A stretch of DNA of 64,000 nt from Aradus depressus. Taxonomy: Eukaryota; Arthropoda; Insecta; Hemiptera; Aradidae. The DNA lies in the NCBI GenBank assembly GCA_963662175.1, contig OY759221.1:27639027-27703026 (forward strand), read 5' to 3'. Positions 31,198 to 41,254 of this stretch are shown piece after piece (position 1 is the stretch's first letter; each line of letters opens with the position of its first letter). Made by a program: the position numbers and the translations under genes. Under the pieces are notes generated by a model. The model searched no databases. It worked only from the letters and a program-made list of their open reading frames with translations, and was not told where the DNA came from.

Positions 31198-31857
31198 CTT
31201 CCTTTTGGCCAATTTGGCCGAAAATCAATAGATATTGTCCTTATAGGTCATACATATAAAATTTCATGTCGATACAATCTATCATTATATATATTATAAT
31301 ATATCATTCTATCGGCAGTTATTTAAGTTTTTGAAATAAGCCACTCACTTAATCCCCCCTTTCCTTTGGCCGATTTGGCTGAAAATAAATATGTATTGTC
31401 CTTATAGGGTTCTGGTCAGACCTGTACAATTTTGTGTCAATACATTCATACTATCGCGAGTTATTCTGTTCACAGAGACACGAAAACTCGGCTTCAAATT
31501 TTTGTCCGAATACATAACTTCCCCTATACTTCGAATAGCTGGGGAAGTAAAAAGCATTTATTTATTATTATTTTGTTGGTTGCCTGGATCGAGTACAGTA
31601 AACTACAGTCACTGATGGGAGGTGGTGGCTACTCCGAAGTAACTTGAAACTAACAGAGTCACGTTAGGCAAAGTCACTTTGAAGTTGGACGGACATATTA
31701 TCTCTAATAGAAGTGAGGTTTGTAAAGCAGACCAAAGCAATACACCTACACATCCAATTTAACTTTCCAACTACATAATTTAAAAAGTTTTCAGGTTTAC
31801 ACAAATCAAAATATCTCTGCAATTTTGCTCTGCTTGTTTCTATCATCACGTCTACCC

Positions 31858-31975
31858 AGTGGCGTATCTACCTTGAGGTTGAAGACTTAGAAGCCCAAAA
31901 CGTCATTCTACACAGTGGCGTATCTACCTTGAGCCGACTTGGAAGCCCAACACGTCATTCTACACACTCTTCTGT
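31858..31975 (+). repeat. Two-unit tandem repeat starting CAGTGGCGTATCTACC
   Basis: CAGTGGCGTATCTACCTTGA then GAAGCCCAA..CGTCATTCTACAC occurs twice in a row, about 57 bp apart. The start resembles a hAT-type end, but no inverted partner was found. Confidence 0.7.
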
Positions 31976-31999
31976 AAAATGTAATTCTAGTAACTCTAG

Positions 32000-32580
32000 T
32001 CAGCTATACGAGGTATGGGGAAAGTTATGTAATCGGTCAGAAATTTTAAGTTGAGTTTTTACCGAAATTCCATGTTTTCGGACCCCCAGATTCCAAAAAT
32101 ATAAATACGATAACTCCCGAAAGAATGAATGTATCGACACGAAATTTTATATGTTTCTCCAGACCTATTTCAGCCAAATCGATCAAAAGGAAAGGGGGTA
32201 TCAGAGGGGGACTCAATTCAAAAACTTCAATAACTGTCGATGTAATGATTGCATCGAAATTTAAATTTTAAATTCAAAACCCAATGAGGACAATACCTGT
32301 TGAATGCAGGCACGCCGGCGAGCGCCCCCATTTTATCCCGAGCTCTCTCGGCGTGCCAAGGAAATTAAGGCGAATGGTAGTGACCGCCGATTGTCGCTCC
32401 TAGCCGACCACAGCACAGAATTATTATATTTTTTGCTTCGGCGAACGGGTGTCGAGGCCTCGACCGGAGGTCGGCAACCCCCTCCCCCCACAAAAAAACA
32501 AAACTTAAATTTCAGCGAAATCGGAAGGAGGGATTCAGAGACGGAGGCTCAACTCAAACCTTATTTTTTGGAGTTGTAAC
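32000..32580 (-). repeat. DR dispersed repeat, reverse, with GC-rich insert
   Basis: Starts with the terminal hairpin AGCTATACGAGGTATGGGGA, then GTAATCGGTCAGAAATTT, CCATGTTTTCGGACCC, GATAACTCCCGAAAGAATGA, AATCGATCAAAAGG, AATAACTGTCGATGTAATGA. Interrupted at 32305-32504, then TTTCAGCGAAATCGGAAGG continues. Confidence 0.85.
32305..32504 (+). mobile_element. GC-rich insert of unknown origin
   Basis: About 200 bp, much richer in GC than the flanks, inserted in DR between CCTGTTGAA and TTTCAGCGAAATCGG. It begins GCAGGCACGCCGGCGAGC, contains GGTGTCGAGGCCTCGACCGG (inverted repeat) and ends with CCCCCCACAAAAAAACAAAA, like an A-rich retroposon tail. Open in one plus frame but without a motif. Could be a SINE or a processed transcript fragment. 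Confidence 0.5.
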
Positions 32581-32984
32581 CTCAACTTAGAATGATGGTG
32601 TTGTTGCCGAGCTACGCACGATTGCCTTGGTTACTTTTATGAACAATATGTGGTTCTAACTCATCCGCTTTAAACTGAATGTTATTATTTTTTTTTTTTG
32701 TTCTTTTGTACTTTGCATATTAGCCAGCTTATAAAGGTGTTATCATCTGGTTACAACATCCATTGGCCCCGGGAGGGAGTTCTATCTTCGAGACAAAACT
32801 CACTCCCGGACGGGATTCGAACCCGCTAACCATGGTGAGATGAGACCATGCGACCAAAGCCCTACGCTCTAGCCCGCACGGCCACCATGGCCCTCTTATC
32901 GAGTGTTCATATATTGTACCTTTATTTACTTTGTTCAATACAGTTATTTGTTTACCCCATAAAAATAAACTGCGTTATTACTTT

Positions 32985-33250
32985 CACCTTTACTAATAAC
33001 TGCCAATGTAATGAACGCATCGACAGGAAATTTAGTATGAGGATTCACAAACCTCTATGTAACTTAACTATTGAGTTTTATCCCAAATAATCGATTGGTT
33101 TTCGAGGGAAAACGAATTGATTAATTCCATCTGAGGAATTATATTGTGATTTACTTACAACTTTTTCTTTTTCAATTTGGAATAGAACAGGAGGTCGTCG
33201 GAAAAATTGAAATTTCGGCGAAAACTCAAGATCTAATTTCTGGAACCCAA
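32985..33250 (-). repeat. DR dispersed repeat, reverse
   Basis: TAATAACTGCCAATGTAATG, TTTAGTATGAGGATTCA, TCTATGTAACTTAACTATTG, ATCGATTGGTTTTCGAGGG, GATTAATTCCATCTGAGGAA and GTCGGAAAAATTGAAATTTC. Confidence 0.75.
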
Positions 33251-33345
33251 AAAAACATCTAATTTTTGGAACCCAACAAAACTCAACGTCTAATTTCTGG
33301 AACCCAACAAAACATCTAATTTCTGGAACCCAACAACACTCAACA
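33228..33345 (-). repeat. Short minisatellite ATCTAATTTCTGGAACCCAA
   Basis: Four units of ATCTAATTT(C/T)TGGAACCCAA with spacers AAAAAAC or CAAAACTCAACG, period alternating about 26 and 35 bp. It sits where DR normally has a single ACTCAACATCGAATTTC, so it expanded from DR sequence. The minus-strand peptide repeat GFQKLD is a by-product. Confidence 0.85.
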
Positions 33346-33359
33346 TCGCATGCAAAAAC

Positions 33360-33785
33360 CTCCATTCATGGTTACATTACTTTCTCTATAAGAAAAAAAT
33401 AACTACAACAATTGGGTCATATATTATAAAAGATAATTTTAAAAGAGGAGAAAGTTAAAAGTTGCCTGGTTTTGTTATGAGACTAAAGAGAAACATCTCT
33501 AAAGCCAAAAGTTAAATTTTCAACAATAATTTTCTAAAAAGTTACTTTTGAACATCTAGAGAACAATAGAAAGTTTTAATCAATGCACAAACTTTTGGCC
33601 ATCCTTTTGTCAATTTTGAATAATATAAATATCAAAGACCGTGAAAAAAAAGTTTCAGTTTCGTCAAGGTTTGTCTTTGAACATTTCAGTTAACTGTATG
33701 TTAGAGTTTCATATCTGATAAGTAAGATGTGGAACGAGATTTCTCATAGAAATAATAAACTATGTCTGTTGCCAGAACCGTCGAT
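33360..33785. other. AT-rich unannotated stretch
   Basis: No coding or repeat similarity seen. Confidence 0.35.
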
Positions 33786-33789
33786 AACT

Positions 33790-34216
33790 TTTTTATTTAC
33801 AAACAGATATTTACATTATAAAAATAAATACAACAAGCAAATGTGCTAATAGAGAGATAATGGCAATGTCAAAAGGGGAGAAATCACCCAGTGGTGACAC
33901 TCCCTAGTCACTGATTTCCTCTCTAGCTAATCAGGAGGTCTCTAGGCCATTGACGCGTAAGCCGTCGTTGGGGAAGTGTGGCAGAATGGAGGGCACAGAC
34001 TGGAGAATTATTGTGGGAACTAAGAGAGGAAAGTAATTTTTTATACTTGGATTTAGCGACTCCGGTGACAAAAGGTACATTAAGAGTTTTATTGGAGACG
34101 TAATAAGGAGCATTGGCTATTTTACGAAGGATTTTGGATTGAAAGGATTGGATGCGCTGGAGATTGGAAGCCTTGACAGAACCCCAAAGTTCAAGTTCAC
34201 GTACTTGATCTTCCAT
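33790..34216 (-). pseudogene. Jockey-like LINE ORF2 C-terminus and 3' UTR
   Basis: The minus frame 33923-34216 reads LELWGSVKASNLQRIQSFQS then KILRKIANAPYYVSNKTLNV and VTGVAKSKYKKL, ending RRLTRQWPRDLL. This is the recognisable tail of jockey-type reverse transcriptases (the LWG..NLQRIQ..FQ.K.LR..NAP.Y pattern). The 3' UTR towards 33790 has CAGTGGTGACACTCCC and AGAGATAATGGCAATGTC. 5'-truncated; the catalytic domain is absent. Confidence 0.88.
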
Positions 34217-34309
34217 TTTCTCATACTAAAAGAAAAACTATGCAAAATAAAATTGGATAAAAACATTTCACTGAGAGAACATTGATATCATTGATGAGTT
34301 AATTATTAT

Positions 34310-34480
34310 GGACACATGCCCGGGCTTTAACTACGAGGTATATCGCCCTACTACTCACTCCTCGCTCTGGTGGACATGAGCCCAACTACTGTGGGAATCC
34401 TAAATTTTTCCCAAGGTCTTTTCACCACCCACACAAGAAACCTAAGGACCTATCTCTGAGCCGGCGCCCTCATAGATCTT
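34310..34480 (-). repeat. SINE-G, internally deleted
   Basis: Tail side ATGCCCGGGCTTTAACTACG, GGTGGACATGAGCCCAAC and GGGAATCCTAAATTTT, then a deletion to the head GAGCCGGCGCCCTC. Confidence 0.8.
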
Positions 34481-34939
34481 TGAATAGATTAAACTTGGAA
34501 AACTGATCTTTTTACAAACAAATCTACACATAGATGCTCTACTCGTTAAGGAGGTCCCCAAAAAAATAATAAATTCCAAGCATAAATCAGAATAAAAGTG
34601 GAAAAAAATAAATTGTTCTTATTAAAATGTAGATACATTTTTTATTTTCGTACCATTTCTGTTTAGTGGGGTGATATATGGCTTGCCCTGCTTATTACGC
34701 TGTCATGTTCGTCCGATATTTATGCCCGGGGCTGAAGCACATTTTTCTGACTTACCATTTACCCAGCTCAGAAATGTTATTACCTTTTTTTTTCACTTTT
34801 TTATTTTTTTGCTGATAATGCGCCCTATTTAGCAAATATTGTTAGAAAATTGTTATTATTATAAATATTTTACTTTATATTTTTACTGTAGTAACTACTA
34901 TTAAGTTTTGTTTAAAAAAAAAAAAACCATACATCAGAG

Positions 34940-35090
34940 GTAGTGTGCTTGCCTAAAGAGCTAATAATGGTTTCGAGACCCTTGGGTTTTTTATCTGGGT
35001 GGTACAATAATCCATGAGCACGCTGTCCTATAGTAGTTCCGAGCCAATAGTGGGTACTTGTTAAAAACCCCCTACCCTAGTTTTTGTGAT
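34940..35090 (+). repeat. SINE-G, degenerate 5' half
   Basis: AGAGGTAGTGTGCTTGCC head, GGTTTCGAGACCC (box B-like), GGTTTTTTATCTGGGTGG hairpin with its partner changed, CACGCTGTCC and ACCCCCTACCCTAG. Confidence 0.75.
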
Positions 35091-35380
35091 ACGCCCTAAT
35101 CCCTCCTTCCCTTTTGGCCAATTTGGCTGAAAATCAATAGGTGTTGTCCTCAAGTTTTGAATTTGAATTTTAAATTTCACATCGATATGTTCATGAGAAC
35201 GGCAGTTACTAGCGTTTTTGTTTTAAGCACAGCGGGCACCAGAGGTATACATATATACTAACAGAAAATACTTTTTTTCTTTTTTGGAGTCAGTTGCTTA
35301 GAGTACAAGAAATTCCGGTGAATACATCGAATTTTTGACATTTTACATAATCTAAATACTTCGTAAATTTGGGTACTTAA
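35090..35380 (+). repeat. DR dispersed repeat
   Basis: CTTTTGGCCAATTTGGCTGA, AAATCAATAGGTGTTGTCCT, ATTTCACATCGATATGTTCA, GGCAGTTACTAGCGTTTTTG, T-run, AAATTCCGGTGAATAC and a weak terminal hairpin. Confidence 0.8.
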
Positions 35381-35384
35381 GTAG

Positions 35385-36175
35385 AAAATACACCATATCT
35401 CTCTGTCTCTATGGACGTGATACCAGATTTCATGTTGATAAAAACAATATATCCAAAAGAAATTTCGTAGTTTAAGTTGGGATTAAAAAATATATATATT
35501 TATAATATATATTTGATTGAGTGCTTGTTTTCCACAAATGGAATTAAAATTGGTTTAGCACCAAGGTGTATTTTGCAATAAATGTGGTCGAATTTATGTG
35601 AGAAAAGGAGAGATGAAACCGAGAAATTTATGTTTTAAATAATTATGAAGCTATTAATAATATCATGTTCGAACAGTGTAATTTGAATTCTTAGAATTTT
35701 TAAATTATCAATTTGCATTAATTTGAAATTTAAATTGATATTAATAATTATTAAAATCTCTTGAAGAAGACCCTAACTTGCTGTGAATTTTTGCATCGTC
35801 CCTTCTCTCAAATTTAGTGTTTTATTACCTTTAAACACCACGTTTTATTATTCACTTTTTATTGCTTTATGGGTTATATTTGTATAATTACCTACTTATT
35901 ACTCAACTGCGGAACGCGAAGGGAAAGTATTCTCTTTCAAAATTTTCTATATATATATATAATTCTTCAATCCCTTGGAGAGATTAAACGGCTAGACGGA
36001 TTTTAATTAATTATACTTCATTGGGTTCGTAGTTCGGCATTCGTAATCTCCCAAATAACGTAGGCTATGTGATATTCCCAGAAAAACGAAATGGCGGATG
36101 CTTGTCAAACTGTAAAAATCAAAATTAGAAGAGTGATGTATCAATATGTAATTGAAGGGCTTAGAATAACGATTC
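35385..36175. other. AT-rich stretch with half of the FB5 arm
   Basis: 35790-35900 (CGTCCCTTCTCTCAAATTTA, GTGTTTTATTACCTTTAAAC, CTTTTTATTGCTTTATGGG) matches the right arm of FB5 at 36525-36620. Otherwise nothing recognised. Confidence 0.4.
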
Positions 36176-36179
36176 CAAA

Positions 36180-36690
36180 ATTGTTTTGTTTAAAATAAAA
36201 TAAATAAATTAAAAATAAACAAAAACCTACTTCGAAAAAAAGTCAAATAAAATCGAAAAAGCAGAAAAAAGTGAAAAATTATATCATAGCATGTGGTGTC
36301 TAAAGATAACAAACCACCAAATTCTAGAGAAGGACCGTTGAAACAATTCAATGTAGCAAAAGCTTGAATTTGTTCAAAAAATATACTTTTTTTTTTGCAA
36401 AAACGTCGGGCAACCTTTCTATATAAGCGGCTATATTGCTATATAAAGCAGGCGCCCGACCCCAGTTTTCGCAAAAAAATTTCATTCTCAACAAATGCAA
36501 GCTTGTGATGCACTGAATTGTTGCAACGGTCCTTCTCTCAAATTTGGTGTTTTATTACCTTTAGACATCACATCCTATTATTCACTTTTTAACTTTCTAT
36601 TGCTTTCCGGGTTATATTTGACTTACTTTCATATCCGAGTTTTTGTTTATTTTCAAATAGTAATTAATTTTTATTATTTATTAAGTATAG
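36180..36690. mobile_element. Foldback FB5
   Basis: Arms of about 200 bp: GTGGTGTCTAAAGATAACAA, GAGAAGGACCGTTGAAACAA, TTGAATTTGTTC on the left and their complements on the right, around a centre with CGGGCAACCTTTC, TATATAAGCGGCTATATTGC. The arms differ by about one base in ten, older than FB4. It carries no hammerhead-like core. A single-arm relative is at 35790-35900. Confidence 0.75.
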
Positions 36691-36739
36691 GAGAATTTAT
36701 TTAATTTGTCAAAAATTCGATGCGAATTTTTAAATGGAA

Positions 36740-37200
36740 TTTCTGTCTATGTCACACAACTCCTGATAGAATGAATGTATCGACACAAAATTTTATATGT
36801 GAATTTAAAACTCTCTAACGACAAATGTTTTTAGCCAAATCGACCAAAGAGGAGGGGGGATTAGAGAGTGGCTTAACACAAAAACTCTAATAACTACCAA
36901 TGAAATGAATCTATCGACATGAAATTTTATATTTTGGAGACAAAATCCAATATGAAGACATATCCTGTAAAATTTCAGCGATTTCGGCCAAAGGGAAGGG
37001 GGATTTCAGGGGAGGGGGCTCAATTCAAAAATCCTAATAACTCCCGATGTAATGAATTTATCGACCCAAAATGTAGAATGAGAATTTAAAAGTCTCTATG
37101 TAATAAGTCAACTTTTGAACGGTCGACTGGTTTTGGAGAGGGAGCGAAAAGTTCCCCATGTTTTGAGGAATTATATTGCCGCTGTTTTACCAAGGATTTT
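36740..37200 (-). repeat. DR dispersed repeat, three modules, reverse
   Basis: CTCCTGATAGAATGAATGTA, AATAACTACCAATGAAATGA and AATAACTCCCGATGTAATGA mark three successive modules, separated by GGGGGGATTAGAGAGTGGCT and GGGGGATTTCAGGGGAGGG blocks. Ends with CGACTGGTTTTGGAGAGGGA and ATATTGCCGCTGTTTTACC. It is a clear view of the modular layout, module length about 130-150 bp. Confidence 0.85.
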
Positions 37201-37336
37201 TTTTTATTCTGAAATTTTGTTCAGATAATAATTTCAAGTCTATCGCTTTGAATTAATTATGTTTCAATGTCACATTTCAATGATTAATAGTTTTTTTTTT
37301 TAATCATTATTAATGTTCTTTTTCTTCTTTTGAAGG

Positions 37337-37624
37337 GTTGAACTGAACGAAAGATGTGGGGACATAATGATCAAAATGGATCAATGTGAAAATGACAAGA
37401 AGGGAGAATTGAGGGAACTGAAAATTAATGATGTCTAGAGTAAGGTAGATAATAGTGTGGGTTGTGTATACTATGACATGGAGGAAGCCTCTAATGAATG
37501 GAATGGTATAAGGTGGATTTGCGAAGGCGGAATTCCGTATATCGGGTTACGAACCAGGAATGTCATGTGTCGGGTTCCGAACCTGGACTGGCAAGTTTTG
37601 GATTTCAAAGAGAACTCACGTTAG
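37337..37624 (+). other. Possible decayed exon or unknown coding remnant
   Basis: A pyrimidine-rich tract ending CTTCTTTTGAAG looks like a 3' splice site. Downstream one frame reads VELNERCGDIMIKMDQCEND, KKGELRELKINDV, TAG, then about 62 more codons (VGCVYYDMEEASNEWNGIRW, ICEGGIPYIGLRTRNVMCRV) before the next stop. No repeat of this window overlaps it. I do not recognise the protein. The single stop and lack of flanking exons keep confidence low. Confidence 0.25.
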
Positions 37625-38111
37625 AGGGAGTCTTATGTACTCGTATGGTAAACAAGGATTTTTCTTGGTGACATTCTGAAGGGGTCAACATTCTCATTAC
37701 AACAAATTCGTTATTAGTTCATTCGTGAAATTGGTTAGTCTTTTCGAAAAGTTGGTTCTTACAAAAAATGTTTCTCATAACAATTTAACGACTGATTTTC
37801 AGGCAACATATCAGGCAGAAAGCAAATACTGTGAGCGCACTTGTGTTCTCCTTATTCCCGTTACTCCAGAAAAAGGCAGCCCTTAATCTAACCAATATAC
37901 AAGCTTCTGTAGCAGACAGTGATAACGTCTGCATGCCCAGTGAGATTGCTCATTCAATTTGTTTTAAGTTTTGCCCAACAATCTTTCTTATAAAAACGAA
38001 GATAAAGTTCGGTAACCAGAAAAAAATCGGATCACGGGAAGGGGAGAAAATAGGGGCAAAATTTAAAAAAGTAATTTTTCATTTTCTGTTAGAAATTGAT
38101 TACCTGCATTC

Positions 38112-38388
38112 AGCGCTCTTTCGTCACTCTGGTGGACATGAGCCCGATTCTACTGTGGGAGTCCTAAATTTTGCCTACCCTAAATCTTCATCCACCTAGA
38201 GTTAGGGGTCTTTGAGTATTTGACCTTGTACAGGTTCGGGTCCATCGCTTAACGTTCCATCCGAAGGACGGCGTGCTTAAGTTTATTCTACCTCCCAGAT
38301 AAAATAAACTAATGGCCTCGGTCGTGTTTCGAACCCCCCTTTGAGCTCAGAAGACAAGCACGCATACCACTGAGCTACCGGCACCCGG
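38112..38388 (-). repeat. SINE-G, tail-truncated
   Basis: Runs from GCGCTCTTTCGTCACTCTGG through the central block to GAGCTACCGGCACCC, the tRNA head. A jockey-like copy begins a few bases beyond. Confidence 0.9.
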
Positions 38389-38403
38389 TAAAAAAAAAAA
38401 TAA

Positions 38404-38787
38404 TATATACTATTAACAACTGTATAAAAAAATATATACAAATAGCAAATGTACTAAGAGAGATATAATGGCAATGTCAAAATGTCAAGAGGGGAGACAC
38501 TCTATAGTCACAGAGTTGCTCTCATTTGTAACTAAACACTGTCACTGCTGGTAAAGAGGTCTCTAGGCCATTTGCGCTTAAGGAGAAGTGTGGCAGTTAG
38601 GGAGGGCACAGACTAGAGGATTATTGTGGAAACTAAGAGAGGAAAATCATTTTTTATATTTGGTTTTAGCAATTTCGGTGACAAAAGGTACGTTAAGATC
38701 AGTGTGAAGAGTTTTATTGGAGACGTAATAAGGAGCATTGGCTATTTTACGAAGGATTTTGGATTGAAATTATTGGATGCGCTGGAG
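38404..38787 (-). pseudogene. Jockey-like LINE 3' end
   Basis: Same family as 33790-34216: GGAGACGTAATAAGGAGCAT, TGGCTATTTTACGAAGGATT, GTGACAAAAGGTACGTTAAG, AGAGATATAATGGCAATGTC and an A/T-rich tail. It ends abruptly at GATGCGCTGGAG. A short insertion (GATCAGTGTGAAGAG) interrupts the frame. Confidence 0.85.
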
Positions 38788-38789
38788 AA

Positions 38790-39645
38790 ATGAAATAAAA
38801 CTAGTAAATTTAAGTCATAATGCTAGAAAACAAAAGTTTCATTAAGAATCACATTTTTTTTTTTTTGTCAAATAAGGGATAATCTATAAAAAAAATATGC
38901 GTTAATGTTAATCTCTAATCCCTATTACCAAAAAAGTATAAAAAAAAATAATATAAAATAAAATATTAAGACTTTTAATGGAATATTTTATTAATTTCTT
39001 TTCTCCAATTAACGCTAGTGGTATTAAATTTTTCATCTAAGCTAAAAATAAAAAAAATTATATTAATTAAACAGTTCGAATGAACTTTACTTAAAACATT
39101 ATTAGTCACCTTTAAAGACTCGGATAAAAATTAAAAAAAGTTTGCCCATTTGTTGAAAACAGTTAATTAAATATAAAATACTTTAAACATTTGCAGATAT
39201 GTTTTTCTTTTCTAAATATCTAAAAAAATAAATTAAAAATATAGAAACGTTCAGTATTATGCATTTTCCCAGCCTTTTCATGTTTTTGTGGATTACTATA
39301 AGAAATCATTTTATCCACTCACCTGCTTGGTAAGACTTACAGAAAATGATGGGGTCGCTCAAATTCTTATTTATTTATATATTATATTGAACAGCTGATT
39401 ATACTATCAGTTGACTCCGTTGTGCGTCGCTTTCGTTGCACGTTCGTGACGAATGAAATAGCAGCTCGGGTTTCATGACGCACATCAATTTAAAAGAAGT
39501 TTCATTTCAAAAGTAAAAATAACATCATTTTAACTTAAACTTTGTTATTTAATTGTTTCTTTGGGTTGAACAGATGTTAAAGCATAGACGCGTTAGTAGG
39601 GGGAAAGTAGGGGTTGAGAGACATCGGCCGCCATTTAGAGGTCAG
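38790..39645. other. Strongly AT-rich unannotated stretch
   Basis: Mostly A/T with many short homopolymers. 39415-39490 is less AT-rich (GTTGTGCGTCGCTTTCGTTG), with no recognised feature. Confidence 0.35.
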
Positions 39646-39651
39646 TAACAC

Positions 39652-40020
39652 GTGGGGCGACTTGGCGGGCTTAGCCTATATTGGCTCTTTCAAGGAGTCC
39701 CCCCTTCCACCGAGCCCCACTACATCATCTACATATTCACTAAAGGGAATCCTGTCAAAGTTGAAAAGGGATTCACAGCCTCACTTTATATGAGACGTTT
39801 CTATAAAGAGAGACCGGCCGTTCTATATAATGGAACTCGTCAGAGCTTATATTATTTCGGATATTTCCCTTGGGGTTCTCAGGTCCCCCGTATCTATACG
39901 TTTTATAATGAAGTTTATTGTTATTCAAATGAACGGATATTGAATGTGAAACGCTATGAGTATATACTCACTAAAAAAAAATCGGGAACAGAGATTAAAG
40001 TGGAAACACATTGTAACTAA
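39652..40020 (+). CDS. Unrecognised open frame, 122 codons
   Basis: Opens at a GTG codon, not ATG, so the true start is unknown. The frame is open over about 120 codons in a region without SINE or DR sequence, with an unusual tyrosine- and arginine-rich composition (YMRRFYKERPAVLYNGTRQS, YYFGYFPWGSQVPRIYTFYN). No signal peptide, membrane segment or known motif is visible. Inside an AT-rich repeat desert such a frame stands out, but it may be chance or an unknown element's remnant. Confidence 0.25.
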   Translation: MGRLGGLSLYWLFQGVPPSTEPHYIIYIFTKGNPVKVEKGFTASLYMRRFYKERPAVLYNGTRQSLYYFGYFPWGSQVPRIYTFYNEVYCYSNERILNVKRYEYILTKKKSGTEIKVETHCN

Positions 40021-40094
40021 ACCCATATTCTGTAAAGTTCACGCGAAAAATCTATATTTATATTAGAAGCCTACTGTGCTCAAAATAGAGAGTT

Positions 40095-40210
40095 CGAAAC
40101 CCGAGTTATTTTATGTTGTTTATCTGGGAGGTAAGATTAGTAACTTTAAGTAGTTTAGTAACTTTAAGCAGGTTAGTAACTTTACACAGGTTGGTAACTC
40201 TAAGCAGGCG
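40095..40210 (+). repeat. SINE-G fragment and 18-bp minisatellite
   Basis: GAGTTCGAAACCCGAG (box B) and TATCTGGGAGGTAA (hairpin 1 loop) identify a SINE piece. It runs into four units of TTAGTAACTTTAAGCAGG (starts 40137, 40155, 40173, 40192), which look expanded from the SINE's CTTAAGCACG region. Confidence 0.7.
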
Positions 40211-40214
40211 TAAA

Positions 40215-41065
40215 TGTAACCATCGTTATTCGTTGGCATAAAGTTTCCTTCTTTTACTTCTTTAGCACCAAAAGAAAGTGTTATAACTTCCAATACTTTT
40301 CAGAAAAGTAAAATAAATAATGCGAACCTAAAATTAAAACTATTAAGTTATAGTAGAACAACTTTTCCCCCAGCACCAATATAGGTAAGTCCATAAATTG
40401 CTTTCAATTCTGTTTAAAGTTAATGGAAAGTTATAGCAAAGCCACCTAATTAACGAAAAGTAATATTTAGAATATATTTATAGAAAGTTGAATTGACATT
40501 TATGTCTAAAGAAATTGAAAACACAATACTCAGGGACAAACAGTCGTTAATAGGCTTTCCATATAGCGACTTCGGGACCTTAAAATGAGAACTATTGGGA
40601 TATTCGATTAGGCCTATCGATACTTTTTTATGATGAAGGTATAAGAAAGTAAAAATAGGAAATTACATGTTTCTTAACCAATATACAATAAACAACTGAA
40701 CCTTCACAGGCGTTATCTAGTCCGCTCCTTTGGATAGTAGTATAGGCAATTCTTTTAGAAAAAAGATAAGAGTTATGGGCAATTCCTCCAGTTCCATAAT
40801 TGCCTTCTTGAATTACACTTCTACATATCGACAAGACATGCTATGAATATAAATTATGTTGAAATGGCAAAAGAGACATTGTTGAGTTCTGCAGGGAAAA
40901 TATCTTTTGCATATGTAGCAGTGCAGTGCAGTTTGTATGAAGTCTTGAGGCCTCAATATATGGAAAAATATATTACAAATCACTAGGATCGTTGCATACC
41001 TCTCCCCCTGTTTATTGGTACATTAAGAATAAATCAAAATTTATGATTGGTTTGGAAAAATAAAT
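40215..41065. other. AT-rich unannotated stretch
   Basis: No coding or repeat similarity that I can support. Confidence 0.35.
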
Positions 41066-41069
41066 AAAA

Positions 41070-41250
41070 AAAATTGTCAGGGAATCTCTGACAATGTTCT
41101 TCCCCAGCACGAATTAAGCAATTAAAGTTTTGCTTACGTTCAATAGTTGACTTACAGAGAGGCTTCTGGATTATTTTTCATCCCTTTGATCTCACCCTTC
41201 CTTTTGGCCGATTCTTCTAAAAATGAATAGCTGTTGTTCCGGTATTGAAT
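41070..41250 (+). repeat. DR dispersed repeat, short
   Basis: GTCAGGGAATCTCTGACAAT replaces the usual start hairpin (GTCAGGGAATCTCTGAC still pairs), then TTCCCCAGCACGAATTAAGC, TAGTTGACTTACAGAGAGGC, CCTTTTGGCCGATTCTTCT. Confidence 0.75.
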
Positions 41251-41254
41251 TTAA

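Larger units (their letters stand above)
30495..31550 (+). repeat. DR copy containing foldback FB4
   Basis: DR starts with TCGGTGAATCATGTACTTTC, proceeds to GGCAGTTATT at 30780, is replaced by the palindrome FB4 and resumes forward after 31197 with CCAATTTGGCCGAAAATCAA. It ends CCCCTATACTTCGAATAGCT, GGGGAAGTAAAAAG near 31550. Confidence 0.85.

Noticed and set aside
33078..33365. Minus-strand frame with repeated GFQKLD peptide
   Set aside because: The peptide repeat is produced by the minisatellite within DR.
37831..38199. 122-codon plus-strand frame
   Set aside because: It starts at GTG, has no motif, and its last third is antisense SINE-G sequence.
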